36,232 nucleotides of DNA from an uncultured Atopobiaceae bacterium (lineage in GTDB: Bacteria; Actinomycetota; Coriobacteriia; Coriobacteriales; Atopobiaceae): NCBI GenBank assembly GCA_947625235.1, contig CANQNP010000011.1:1-36232 (forward strand), in the 5' to 3' direction. The notes under the pieces are model-generated. The model ran no database searches. It was not told the DNA's origin and worked only from the letters and a program-made list of their open reading frames with translations. The first letter of the stretch is position 1; each line of letters opens with the position of its first letter. Of this stretch, positions 15,217 through 22,864 are shown in pieces. The translations under genes were made by a program, and so were the position numbers.

Positions 15217-16872
15217 TCAGCGCCCGTTCGGCGCCACCACCTCGTGGCGATCCTTGCCCTCGTGGCGCGCGATCGCCGCGCGCACGAACTCGCGGAAGAG
15301 CGGTTGGGGCTTCGTGGGGCGGCTCTTGAACTCCGGGTGGAACTGGCTCGCCACGAACCACGGATGCTCGCTCTCGGGAAGCTCGATCATCTCCACGAGG
15401 CGATCGTCGGGCGAGAGTCCGGAGAAGACGAGGCCCGCCTCCGCGAGGCGGTCGCGGAAGGCGTTGTTCACCTCGTAGCGGTGGCGATGGCGCTCGTAGA
15501 CGAGGTCGGTGCCGTAGGCCTCGCGCGCAAGGGTGCCGGGCTGGACCTTGCACGGCCACGCGCCGAGGCGCATGGTGCCGCCCTTGTCCGTGATGTCCTC
15601 TTGGTCGGGCATGAGGTCGATCACGGGATAGGCGCAGTCGGGCACGAACTCCGTGGAGGACGCGCCCTCCATGCCGCCCGCGTGGCGCGCAACCTCGCAC
15701 ACCGCCACCTGGAGGCCGAGGCAGATGCCGAGGAACGGCACCTTCTGCTCGCGAGCGCGCTTCACGGCGAGGATCTTGCCCTCGAGGCCGCGGACGCCGA
15801 AGCCGCCGGGCACGAGGATGCCGTCGGAGGTGCCGAGCACCTCCTCCACGTCGTCTGCCGTGAGGTTCTCGCCGTCCACGAGCTTGATCTCCACATGGCG
15901 GCCGTAGTGGACGCCGGAGTGGTGGAGCGCCTCGATCACGGAGAGGTACGCGTCGGGAAGCTGCGTGTACTTGCCCACGACGGAGATGCGCGTGACGTCC
16001 TCGAGCGAGTTCGCCGCGTGCATCGCGTCGGTGAAGGCGTCCCACTCGGAGAGGTCGAGCTCGCCCGGGTCGAGGCCGAGGCACTCGCACACCTTGAGGT
16101 CGAATCCCTGCTCGGCGAGGTAGCGCGGCACATCGTAGATGCTCGGGAGGTCGCAGTTCTCGAACACGCGATCCGCCGGTACGTCGCAGAACATGCCGAT
16201 CTTCGCGCGGATCGATTCGTCCACCTCGTGGTCTGAGCGGCAGACGATGATGTCGGGCTGGATGCCCATGCCGCGGAGCTCCTTCACGGAGTGCTGGGTC
16301 GGCTTCGTCTTCACCTCGTGCGCGGCGCTCATGTAGGGCACGAGCGAGACGTGGATGAAGCACACGTCGCCGCGGGGCTTCTCGTTTCGGAATTGGCGCA
16401 TGGCCTCCACGAACGGCTGGCCCTCGATGTCGCCGATGGTGCCGCCGAGTTCGGTGATCACCACGTCGGCGCTCGTGTGTTCCTCGATGCGCAGGAAGCG
16501 GTCGCGGATGGCGCCCGTCACGTGGGGCACCACCTGCACCGTGCCGCCGAGGAAATCGCCCTGGCGCTCGCGCGAGATGAGCGATTGGTAGATGAGGCCG
16601 GTGGTGAAGTTCGAGATGCGGTTCAGGTTCTCGTCGACGAAGCGCTCGTAGTGGCCGAGGTCGAGGTCGGTTTCCTTGCCGTCTTCCGTGACGAAGACCT
16701 CGCCGTGCTGGAAGGGGCTCATGGTGCCGGGGTCGACGTTCAAGTACGGGTCGGCCTTCTGCATCATCACCTTGTAGCCGCGGCTCTTGAGGAGCCTGCC
16801 GAGGCTCGCCGCGGTGATGCCCTTGCCAAGAGAGGAAACGACGCCGCCGGTTACGAACACGTGCTTCGTCAT
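15217..16872 (-). CDS. pyrG: CTP synthase PyrG
   Basis: Converts UTP to CTP using ATP and glutamine-derived ammonia. The 551-aa protein has an N-terminal synthetase domain starting KHVFVTGGVVSSLGKGITAA (P-loop), with KADPYLNVDPGTMSPFQHGE and GGTIGDIE. The C-terminal class I amidotransferase domain has the nucleophile Cys in PFLGICLGLQ and the His-Glu pair in SQFHPEFKSRP. The start is the ATG at 16872 with GGAGG 6 nt upstream; an in-frame extension to 17040 has no ribosome site and crosses a hairpin. It follows recN after a 220-nt gap holding a possible promoter. Confidence 0.98.
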   Translation of the reverse strand: MTKHVFVTGGVVSSLGKGITAASLGRLLKSRGYKVMMQKADPYLNVDPGTMSPFQHGEVFVTEDGKETDLDLGHYERFVDENLNRISNFTTGLIYQSLISRERQGDFLGGTVQVVPHVTGAIRDRFLRIEEHTSADVVITELGGTIGDIEGQPFVEAMRQFRNEKPRGDVCFIHVSLVPYMSAAHEVKTKPTQHSVKELRGMGIQPDIIVCRSDHEVDESIRAKIGMFCDVPADRVFENCDLPSIYDVPRYLAEQGFDLKVCECLGLDPGELDLSEWDAFTDAMHAANSLEDVTRISVVGKYTQLPDAYLSVIEALHHSGVHYGRHVEIKLVDGENLTADDVEEVLGTSDGILVPGGFGVRGLEGKILAVKRAREQKVPFLGICLGLQVAVCEVARHAGGMEGASSTEFVPDCAYPVIDLMPDQEDITDKGGTMRLGAWPCKVQPGTLAREAYGTDLVYERHRHRYEVNNAFRDRLAEAGLVFSGLSPDDRLVEMIELPESEHPWFVASQFHPEFKSRPTKPQPLFREFVRAAIARHEGKDRHEVVAPNGR

Positions 16873-16916
16873 CCCGTGCCTCCGCTCATCGATGTGGCCC
16901 TCACGCACGGGTTTAC

Positions 16917-16925
16917 AGTGTACCA
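16917..16925 (-). promoter_or_regulatory. Possible extended -10 promoter of pyrG
   Basis: On the minus strand TGGTACACT reads as an extended -10 (TG-N-TACACT). No convincing -35 lies 16-18 nt upstream. Transcription would begin about 38 nt before the pyrG start codon. Supported only by motif and by its place in the recN-pyrG gap. Confidence 0.35.
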
Positions 16926-17001
16926 AGCGCCTCGCGCCCGATGCGCCTGCAATTCCGTCGCCGAGGCGAACACACACCACGATCACTTTCGCCGCGAGCT
17001 C

Positions 17002-17028
17002 GTGGATCCCCTTCGCGAGGGGATCCAC
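17002..17028 (-). promoter_or_regulatory. Perfect 11-bp inverted repeat between recN and pyrG
   Basis: GTGGATCCCCT and AGGGGATCCAC flank a 5-nt loop. The hairpin starts about 65 nt after the recN stop and lies upstream of the possible pyrG promoter, where a recN terminator would be expected, but no U-run follows. A U-less terminator or a transcript-end stabiliser is the simplest reading. Confidence 0.5.
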
Positions 17029-17092
17029 ACGGCCATGCACGCGGAGCCCAGTGGGTGCTCCTCGGGCATTGCATCGCGAGGGAAGGACGCGC

Positions 17093-18727
17093 TCAGCGCG
17101 CCTCGCGCAAGAGCTCGCGGGCGTGGGCGAGCGACGTCTCGGTAACCGACCCGGCGAGCATGCGGGCGAGCTCGGCCTCGCGCTCCTTGCCCGTCACCGG
17201 CACGAGCCGGGTCTCGGGGATGCCATCCGCGTCGGCCTCCTCCTTGGTGACCACGTAGTGCGTCTCGGCCTCGGCCGCCACCTGCGCGAGGTGCGTGACG
17301 CAGATCACCTGGCGCGTGCGGGCGAGCTCGGCGATCGTGCGCGCGAGCGAGAGTGCCGCGTGGCCGCCCACTCCCGCGTCCACCTCGTCGAAGACGATGG
17401 TCTCGGCGCTTCCCCGCGCATCCTCCACCACCTTGACGGCGAGCATCACGCGCGAGATCTCGCCGCCGGAGGCCACCTTGGCGAGCGGCCGCCAGCGCAG
17501 GTTGCGATTCGCGCGATAGAGGATCTCCAAACGCGAGGGCCCCTGCGCGCTCCAGCGGGCCCGCGGCAGGCGCTCCGTGTCCACGGACACCTCGGCGCCC
17601 TTCATCTCGAGCCCTTCGAGCTGGGCGTTCACCGCGCCCGCGAAGGCGCCTGCCACCTTTTGGCGCACCTCGTCGAGGGCATCGGCGGCCTCGGCCAAGC
17701 GCGCCTCGGCGGCTCGGGCCCGCTTCGTCGCCTTCTGGAGGAGCGCGGAGGAATCGCGCGAGGCCTCCACGAGCGCCGCCGCCTTCTCACGCCTCGCGAG
17801 CACGTCTTCCAACGAGGGCCCGTAGTTTCGCGCGAGACCTTGGAGGGCCGCCTGCCGCTCGCGAAGGCGCTCGAGCTCCGCGGGGTTGATGTCCACGGCA
17901 TCGGCGCGATCGCGAAGCGTCGTCGCCACGTCCTCGGCCTCGAAGAGCGCCTCCTCGAGCGATTCCGCAAGATCCGAGAGCGCGGGGTCGTGGGCCGCCT
18001 GGGCCTTGAGCTCGGAGATCGCGAAGGAGAGCCGATCGATGGCGCCGTCATCCTCCACAAGCGCACCGCGCGCTCCCACAAGCGCGGCGAGCAGCTCGTC
18101 GGCGTGCTCGGCGCTCCTCAGCCTCTCGCGGAGCTCGTCCAGCTCTCCCGCCTTCGGTGCCACGGCGTCGATCCTCGAGAGGACGAAGCGCGCCTCCGAG
18201 AGCGCCTCCTCAGACGCCTGGGAGAGCGCCCGCACGCGTTTGAGCTCGGCACGCGCGGCCATGGCCTTCGCGAAAGCCTCCTCCCAGGCCGCCTTCGGCG
18301 CCTCGAGCGCCCGGGGATCGAAGCCGTCCACGATCGCAAGGTGGTTCGCCGGCGCGAGGAGGCGCTGGTGCTCGTGCTGGCCGCAGAGGTCAATCGTGGC
18401 GCCCAGCCCCTGTGCGAGCTCGGCCACCGTGGCCATGGCGCCGTCGATGGCAACTCGCCCGCGCCCCGTGGCCGAGAGCCGCCGCGTGACGACGTGGCCG
18501 TCCTCGGATTCGTCGTCGGTGAAGATGCGCCCCGCCACCTCGAGCGTCTCGGCGCCGTCGCGCACCGACGTGGCCTGCCCTCGCTCCCCCGCGAGGAGCT
18601 TCAGCCCCTCGACGAGGGCCGTCTTGCCGCTGCCGGTCTCGCCGGTGATCGCCGTGAGGTGGGCGCCGGGCGCGAGCGTGGCCTCGGCGATGAGCGCGAG
18701 ATTGGCGATGGAGATCTCGTCGATCAT
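17093..18727 (-). CDS. recN: DNA repair protein RecN
   Basis: SMC-like ATPase acting early in double-strand break repair, in the cytoplasm on DNA. The 544-aa protein has an N-terminal Walker A, GETGSGKT (29-36), a long central coiled-coil-prone region rich in Glu, Ala and Arg, and a C-terminal half with the signature region LAKVASGGEISRVMLA, Walker B VFDEVDAGVGG and the switch VTHLAQVAAEA. The start is the ATG at 18727 (MIDEISIANLALI), overlapping the nadK stop as ATGA. A longer frame upstream lies inside nadK. nadK-recN adjacency is common in Gram-positive bacteria. Confidence 0.97.
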   Translation of the reverse strand: MIDEISIANLALIAEATLAPGAHLTAITGETGSGKTALVEGLKLLAGERGQATSVRDGAETLEVAGRIFTDDESEDGHVVTRRLSATGRGRVAIDGAMATVAELAQGLGATIDLCGQHEHQRLLAPANHLAIVDGFDPRALEAPKAAWEEAFAKAMAARAELKRVRALSQASEEALSEARFVLSRIDAVAPKAGELDELRERLRSAEHADELLAALVGARGALVEDDGAIDRLSFAISELKAQAAHDPALSDLAESLEEALFEAEDVATTLRDRADAVDINPAELERLRERQAALQGLARNYGPSLEDVLARREKAAALVEASRDSSALLQKATKRARAAEARLAEAADALDEVRQKVAGAFAGAVNAQLEGLEMKGAEVSVDTERLPRARWSAQGPSRLEILYRANRNLRWRPLAKVASGGEISRVMLAVKVVEDARGSAETIVFDEVDAGVGGHAALSLARTIAELARTRQVICVTHLAQVAAEAETHYVVTKEEADADGIPETRLVPVTGKEREAELARMLAGSVTETSLAHARELLREAR

Positions 18728-19584
18728 CGGCGTGCTTCGCCCCTCGCGCCCGTCGTGCCGTAGAACACGCGCGACACCGACTGGTAGAACTCGCCGGTCT
18801 CCTCCGAGAGCAGGATGATGTCGCCCGCGCCACGCCGAACGACGATGCGCGATGCCTGCGCGCCCTCCGCGGCGAGGCGACCATCGAGAAAGACGAGTCG
18901 CTCCACCGGACGCTCGGGCGAGAGCGCGATCTCCACCACGTCGGAAGCGGCGGTGAGGAAGGCGCGGGCGAGGATGGTGTGGGGCGCGATGGGCACGCAC
19001 ACCATGCCCGTGAAGCTCGGCGTGACGATGGGGCCGCCGGCCGAGAGCGCGTAGCCCGTGCTCCCGGTGGCCGTGGCCACGACGAACCCATCCGCGCGCA
19101 GGCGATCGATCGGCTCTCCGGACACGGCGATGTCGAACTCGACGATGTCGCCCATCGCGCCGCGCGAGAGCGCCATCTCGTTCAGGCAGAAGAGGTCGAA
19201 GAGCGGCCCGGAATCCTCGAAGTAGATGTCCACGGAAAGCGTCGCGCGCCTCGAGGCGTGGAGCTCGCCGGCGAGCGCGGACCCCACGGTCTCGCGGATG
19301 TGCGAGGAATCCGCACCGGTGAGAAACCCCAGGTGGCCATAGGAGAGCCCGAGGATGGGCACCTCCGCGCACGCCACGATGGAGGCCGCGCGAAGCAGCG
19401 TGCCGTCGCCTCCGAGCGAGACGACGAGGTCGAACTCCTCGATGGGGGGAAGGCCCTTCTCCCCGCGCGAGAGCTCGGGCGCCACGACCACCCAGACGCC
19501 CTCCGACTGGAGCCAGCGCGAGAGCTCGCGGGTGCCCTCCACGGCGTCGGCGCGCGAGCGATTGGGAACGAGCATGACCTTCAC
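18724..19584 (-). CDS. nadK: NAD kinase
   Basis: Phosphorylates NAD to NADP, the only known route to NADP in bacteria. At 286 aa it is typical. It has the GGDGT motif at 58-62 (VVSLGGDGTLLRAA), followed by GLSYGHLGFL, LNEMALSRG and the conserved C-terminal stretch GSTGYALSAGGPIV. The start is a GTG at 19584 with GGGGAGGTG about 8 nt upstream. The stop overlaps the recN start. The 106-nt gap after tlyA may hold a weak promoter (a TAGCAT hexamer on the minus strand near 19625), but I see no good -35. Confidence 0.96.
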   Translation of the reverse strand: MKVMLVPNRSRADAVEGTRELSRWLQSEGVWVVVAPELSRGEKGLPPIEEFDLVVSLGGDGTLLRAASIVACAEVPILGLSYGHLGFLTGADSSHIRETVGSALAGELHASRRATLSVDIYFEDSGPLFDLFCLNEMALSRGAMGDIVEFDIAVSGEPIDRLRADGFVVATATGSTGYALSAGGPIVTPSFTGMVCVPIAPHTILARAFLTAASDVVEIALSPERPVERLVFLDGRLAAEGAQASRIVVRRGAGDIILLSEETGEFYQSVSRVFYGTTGARGEARR

Positions 19585-19690
19585 GCTGAGCGCACCTCCC
19601 CGAGCTCCGAAGCCTTGGCGCCTATGCTACTCCCTCGGGAGCGCCGGGTTCGAAACGCGGGTCGAGGGACGGCGCGGAGCCGCCCGCACG

Positions 19691-20425
19691 TCACGCGCCT
19701 CGACGCCTCGCGAGCAGGAGGTACTCCTGGTTTCCCTTGGCGCCCCTCACCGGCGAGGGGACGACGCGCTCCACGGCGAGGCCCTGCGTGGCGAAGGCCC
19801 GGCTCGTGCGCTCCACGGCCTCGCGCCGCACCGCCTCCTCGCGCACCACGCCGCCCGCGCCCACCTCATCCGCCGGAGCCTCGAACTGCGGCTTCACGAG
19901 GCAGAGGAGGAGGCCGCCTGGCCTCAGGAGGTAGGCCACGAGGCTCGCGAAGCTCGCGGCGGACGCGAAGGAGACGTCCATGACCGCGAGGTCGTAGGCG
20001 GCCTTTCGCGCGGGGTCGTCCGCGAGGGCGCGCGCATTGGTGCGCTCGAGGAGCTCGACGCGCGGATCCTCCCTGAGCGTCCAGGCGAATTGGCCGTAGG
20101 CCACGTCGACGGCACTCACGCGCGCAGCGCCCGCCTTGAGGAGGCAATCGGTGAAGCCCCCCGTGGAGGCGCCGATGTCCACGCAGGCGAAGCCGCTCAC
20201 ATCGAGATCGAAGGCCTTGAGGGCGCCTTCGAGCTTGAGCCCGCCGCGCGAGACGTAGCGCTTGGCGGCGCGCACGTGGAGGGGCGCCCCCTTGGAAACG
20301 AGGTGCCCGGGAGACGTGAGGCGCTCGGAGGCGCCTGACACCTCCCCCGCGAGGATCATGCGCCTCGCCGCGTCGACGCTCGGGGCAAGGCCTTGGCGCA
20401 CTAGCTCTTCGTCGAGGCGCACCAC
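19691..20425 (-). CDS. tlyA: TlyA family rRNA 2'-O-methyltransferase
   Basis: S4-domain methyltransferase of the TlyA (hemolysin A) family; studied members methylate ribose 2'-OH in 16S and/or 23S rRNA. The 244-aa protein has an N-terminal S4 RNA-binding domain (RLDEELVRQGL, then the AARRMILAGEV helix, 1-60), the linker KRYVSRGGLKLEGAL, and an FtsJ-like SAM domain with DIGASTGGFTDCLLKAGA, AVDVAYGQ, VMDVSFAS and LVKPQFEA. The start is a GTG, with a second GTG immediately after, 5 nt beyond the xseB stop; no strong ribosome site, so coupling is likely. The position between xseB and recN matches the yqxC locus of Bacillus. Confidence 0.93.
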   Translation of the reverse strand: MVRLDEELVRQGLAPSVDAARRMILAGEVSGASERLTSPGHLVSKGAPLHVRAAKRYVSRGGLKLEGALKAFDLDVSGFACVDIGASTGGFTDCLLKAGAARVSAVDVAYGQFAWTLREDPRVELLERTNARALADDPARKAAYDLAVMDVSFASAASFASLVAYLLRPGGLLLCLVKPQFEAPADEVGAGGVVREEAVRREAVERTSRAFATQGLAVERVVPSPVRGAKGNQEYLLLARRRGA

Positions 20426-20430
20426 GATCG

Positions 20431-20757
20431 CTACGAAGGGTCCTTGCGGCTGCCAGCACCTGCGACCTCGGATTTTTCGCTACTCTCAACCATTGCTTGA
20501 GGCTTTTCCTCGACGGTCGCTTGAGAGTCTTCCTCCCCTTGCGCCTCGGCGAGCGCCTCGCGCTCGGCGGGGGTGAAGGTGGGGTCCTCGACGATGTCCG
20601 TGGCACGCAGCCCGAGGGAGATGCCCTCTTCGAGGAGGTCGAGCGACTGCTCGATCGTGGTGTCCTTCGCCTTCACGCTCGAGACGATGGCGGAGAGCCG
20701 CGCCATGAGCTCGTCGAAGTCGGTGTAGGTGGATGCGTCGCGCGTCTCGGCCATCAT
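20431..20757 (-). CDS. xseB: Exodeoxyribonuclease VII small subunit, divergent
   Basis: Exonuclease VII degrades single-stranded DNA as a complex of XseA and several XseB subunits. In this 108-aa protein residues 13-58 match the XseB helical hairpin: FDELMARLSAIVSSV, then TTIEQSLDLLEEGISLG. The remaining half is an acidic, low-complexity tail (Glu, Ser, Lys, Gln) that XseB proteins usually lack. It overlaps nusB (ATGA) and is followed by tlyA, the usual syntenic slot, but no xseA is present here. An ATG at 20757 and one at 20754 are both possible starts. Confidence 0.75.
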   Translation of the reverse strand: MMAETRDASTYTDFDELMARLSAIVSSVKAKDTTIEQSLDLLEEGISLGLRATDIVEDPTFTPAEREALAEAQGEEDSQATVEEKPQAMVESSEKSEVAGAGSRKDPS

Positions 20758-21275
20758 TCCCCGCCCTCGCGTGCCTCATCACTCGCCTCTTCGGGGGTTT
20801 CCCCGGGCGCCTCCCCATCGTCGGGCTCGGAGGCCTTCGCGAGCTCGCTTCTCGCCACGGCGCCGAGGATGCCGTTCACGAACCTATGCGAATCCTCGCC
20901 GCCGAGCGCCTTCGCGAGGCGCACCGCCTCATCCGCGCATACGGCGACGTCCACGTCGTCTTCGAAGAGGAGCTCGTAGAGGGCCACGCGCAGGAGGTTC
21001 TTGTCCACCGGCGTGATCCTCGAGAAATCCCAGCCGATCGAGTGCTCGGCAATCGCGGAATCGAGCTCCCCGCGCCGCGCCTCCACGCCGAGGGAGATCT
21101 CGCGCGCATAGGGGCGCACGGGGCCCGTCGTCACGAGGTTCTCCTTGCCCGCCTCGTCGCTCACGAGGTACACGTCTCCCAGCACCGCCGAGACGCTTCG
21201 CCTCGCGGCCTCCGCCTGGAAGAGCACTTGCACCGCCTGCAGGCGATCGAGGGACCGCCCGTGGAAAGTGGGCAC
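20754..21275 (-). CDS. nusB: Transcription antitermination factor NusB
   Basis: RNA-binding factor that with NusE (S10) supports antitermination of rRNA transcription. The 173-aa protein is helical. Residues 10-25 (LDRLQAVQVLFQAEA) match the NusB N-terminus, and the C-terminal half has ITPVDKNLLRVALYELLF, DVAVCADEAVRLAKALGG and FVNGILGAVAR, the strongest family signature. A 30-residue acidic tail follows. The start is a GTG at 21275, 5 nt after the asp23 stop; the ribosome site is weak. The adjacency asp23(yqhY)-nusB is also found in Bacillus. Confidence 0.93.
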   Translation of the reverse strand: MPTFHGRSLDRLQAVQVLFQAEAARRSVSAVLGDVYLVSDEAGKENLVTTGPVRPYAREISLGVEARRGELDSAIAEHSIGWDFSRITPVDKNLLRVALYELLFEDDVDVAVCADEAVRLAKALGGEDSHRFVNGILGAVARSELAKASEPDDGEAPGETPEEASDEAREGGE

Positions 21276-21280
21276 CGCGC

Positions 21281-21640
21281 TTAGGCCTTGGGGAAGACGA
21301 GCTCGTCGATGGCCACGTTCACCGCGCCCACCTCGACGCCGGCCTGGCTCTGGAGGATCTCCGCAACGTCCTCGCGCACCTGCTGGGCGAGCTGGGTGAA
21401 GGGATACCCGAAGAAGACGGCGATGGGCAGCGTCACCTCGAGCTTTCCATCTATGACCTCGGCCGTGACCGTGTCCTTCTCCACCGTCGGCTTGGAGGTG
21501 ATGAGGGAGAGGAGGTTCGTGGCCACGTTGTGGCCGTTCACGTAGGCGACGCCCTCCACGCGCTCGGCGGCGGTGGTGACGAGCGTGGCGATCACGTTCG
21601 TGGAAATCGTCACGCCCGAGACGGTGACCGAATCGCTCAT
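21281..21640 (-). CDS. Asp23/Gls24 family envelope stress protein
   Basis: Small (119 aa) protein of the Asp23/Gls24 (YqhY) family, whose members are linked to envelope homeostasis and, for YqhY, to control of lipid synthesis. Family features are VSGVTISTNVIATLVTTAA at the N-terminus, EGVAYVNGHN, IDGKLEVTLPIAVFFGY and the end VGAVNVAIDELVF. No membrane segment is present; some family members are recruited to membranes by partners. It starts at an ATG 30 nt after efp and is followed closely by nusB, matching the yqhY-nusB pair of Firmicutes. Family certain, precise role unknown. Confidence 0.92.
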   Translation of the reverse strand: MSDSVTVSGVTISTNVIATLVTTAAERVEGVAYVNGHNVATNLLSLITSKPTVEKDTVTAEVIDGKLEVTLPIAVFFGYPFTQLAQQVREDVAEILQSQAGVEVGAVNVAIDELVFPKA

Positions 21641-21670
21641 GGCAATCCTTCCCTAGGAAACTAGCGGTAT

Positions 21671-22234
21671 CTATACCCGAGAGACGAACTTGCCATCGCG
21701 CGTGTCGACCTTGATGCGCTCGCCCACGTTGAGGTAGAGCGGCACCTGCACCACGGCGCCGGTGGATATGGTCGCGGGCTTCGTGCCGCCGGAGACGGTG
21801 TCGCCCTTGAGGCCGGGATCGGTCTCGGTGACCTCCGCCTCGATGAACATCGGAGGGGTGACGCCGATGATCTGGTCGTCGGCGTATTGGATCTGCACGA
21901 CGTCGTTCTCGAGCAGCCACTTCGCGTTGTCGCCGATGTAGTCGGCCGAGAGCGGGAGCTGCTCGTAGGTCTCGTTGTCCATGAAGTAGTAGTCCTGGCC
22001 GTCGTTGTAGAGGTACTGGTACTCGCGCGTGGTGAGGTTCACGCTCTCGAACTTCGTGCCGGCGTTCACGGTGTAGTCCACCACGCGGCCGCTCTGGAGG
22101 TCGCGCACCTTGTAGCGCACGAACGCGCCGCCCTTCCCGGGCTTCACATGCTGGAACTCGACGAGCACCGCGGGCTTGTCCTTGATGAGGAGGCCCATGC
22201 CGTTGCGGAAATCTGCCGTGGAAATGGTGGCCAC
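21671..22234 (-). CDS. efp: Elongation factor P
   Basis: Translation factor that binds stalled ribosomes at polyproline stretches. At 187 aa it is full length. It starts with a GTG at 22234 (MATISTADFRNG), with AAAGGA 8 nt upstream, and shows the family layout: KOW-like domain I with the loop VKPGKGGAF, where K34 is the residue modified in many species, then SVNLTTREYQYLYNDG, and the C-terminal OB domain ending PLYLNVGERIKVDTRDG. No EpmA/EpmB-type or YmfI-type modification gene is in the window. Basic polyproline stretches such as the FtsQ tail (PKPPKP) would be plausible clients. Confidence 0.97.
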   Translation of the reverse strand: MATISTADFRNGMGLLIKDKPAVLVEFQHVKPGKGGAFVRYKVRDLQSGRVVDYTVNAGTKFESVNLTTREYQYLYNDGQDYYFMDNETYEQLPLSADYIGDNAKWLLENDVVQIQYADDQIIGVTPPMFIEAEVTETDPGLKGDTVSGGTKPATISTGAVVQVPLYLNVGERIKVDTRDGKFVSRV

Positions 22235-22312
22235 AATCTTGTCCTTTCGAAAAGCCGGCGCACGCGCACCCACGCGCCCGGCACCGGCCGGAATCCTTCA
22301 GCGAACGAGAAG

Positions 22313-22318
22313 AGTATA
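22313..22318 (-). promoter_or_regulatory. Possible efp promoter -10
   Basis: TATACT on the minus strand differs from the consensus -10 at one base. It lies in the EIIA-efp gap and would give a leader of about 70 nt. No recognisable -35 hexamer lies at the expected distance, so confidence is low. Confidence 0.35.
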
Positions 22319-22322
22319 GGGC

Positions 22323-22343
22323 ACGCGGCCCGTGGCGCCGCGT
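22323..22343 (-). terminator. Possible terminator after the EIIA gene
   Basis: ACGCGGC and GCCGCGT form a 7-bp GC-rich stem with a 7-nt loop, 11 nt after the EIIA stop codon on the minus strand. It is followed by a pyrimidine-rich but not U-only stretch (GCCCTATACTCTTCTCG). A weak intrinsic terminator separating EIIA from efp is plausible. Confidence 0.35.
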
Positions 22344-22354
22344 CCGAGCGTGCG

Positions 22355-22759
22355 CTAGGCGTCGAGCCTCGTGGGCTTGATGCGCACGCCCTTGCGGCCC
22401 TCGTCGGCCACCGCGCGCGCGACGTCGGCGGCAGTGTTTTTGGTGTGGCGCTCGGTGTAGGCGACGATGAGCATCGGGAGGTTGAGGCCGGTGACGGCCA
22501 CCCATCCCTCGCGCTCCTCCACGAGGCCGCTCACCTGGTTGAACGGCGTGCCTCCCCAAAGGTCGACGAGGAAGAGTATCTGGTCCTTCTCGTCGAGCGA
22601 GTTGATCGCGCCTTCGAGCGCCACGCGGAAATCATCCGGCCCCATGCTGGGCTCGAGCGTCGCACTCGCGACGTTTCGTTGCGCGCCGAGCACCATCTGC
22701 GCCGAAGCGAGCATGGCATCGGCCACGCCGCCATGGCTCACCACCACGATACCGACCAT
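22355..22759 (-). CDS. PTS EIIA component, mannose/fructose/sorbose family (orphan)
   Basis: Phosphocarrier of the mannose-type phosphotransferase system, normally phosphorylated on a His by HPr and passing the phosphate to EIIB. The 134-aa protein is a single EIIA-Man domain: MVGIVVVSHGG with active His9, AEVM-like helix ADAMLASAQMVLG, then LFLVDLWGGTPFN, and TGLNLPMLIVAY. There is no EIIB, EIIC, EIID, HPr or DHAK gene in the window, so it is an orphan that may serve a permease elsewhere or act as a regulator. The start at 22759 has GGGAGGT 5 nt upstream. It sits between pepQ and efp, usually neighbours. Confidence 0.88.
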   Translation of the reverse strand: MVGIVVVSHGGVADAMLASAQMVLGAQRNVASATLEPSMGPDDFRVALEGAINSLDEKDQILFLVDLWGGTPFNQVSGLVEEREGWVAVTGLNLPMLIVAYTERHTKNTAADVARAVADEGRKGVRIKPTRLDA

Positions 22760-22864
22760 GTGTTACCTCCCGGGATTCGAGCGACGGGAGCATCGCCCGC
22801 CATCCAGTCTAGCGCGCTCGCCCGGAGGGCAGGCCATGTCCGCCGATCCAGTCGAGCGCGGCGC

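Noticed and set aside
16873..17040. N-terminal extension of pyrG
   Set aside because: No ribosome site at 17040, the extension crosses an 11-bp hairpin and a possible promoter, and CTP synthase normally begins at the KHVFVTGG motif.
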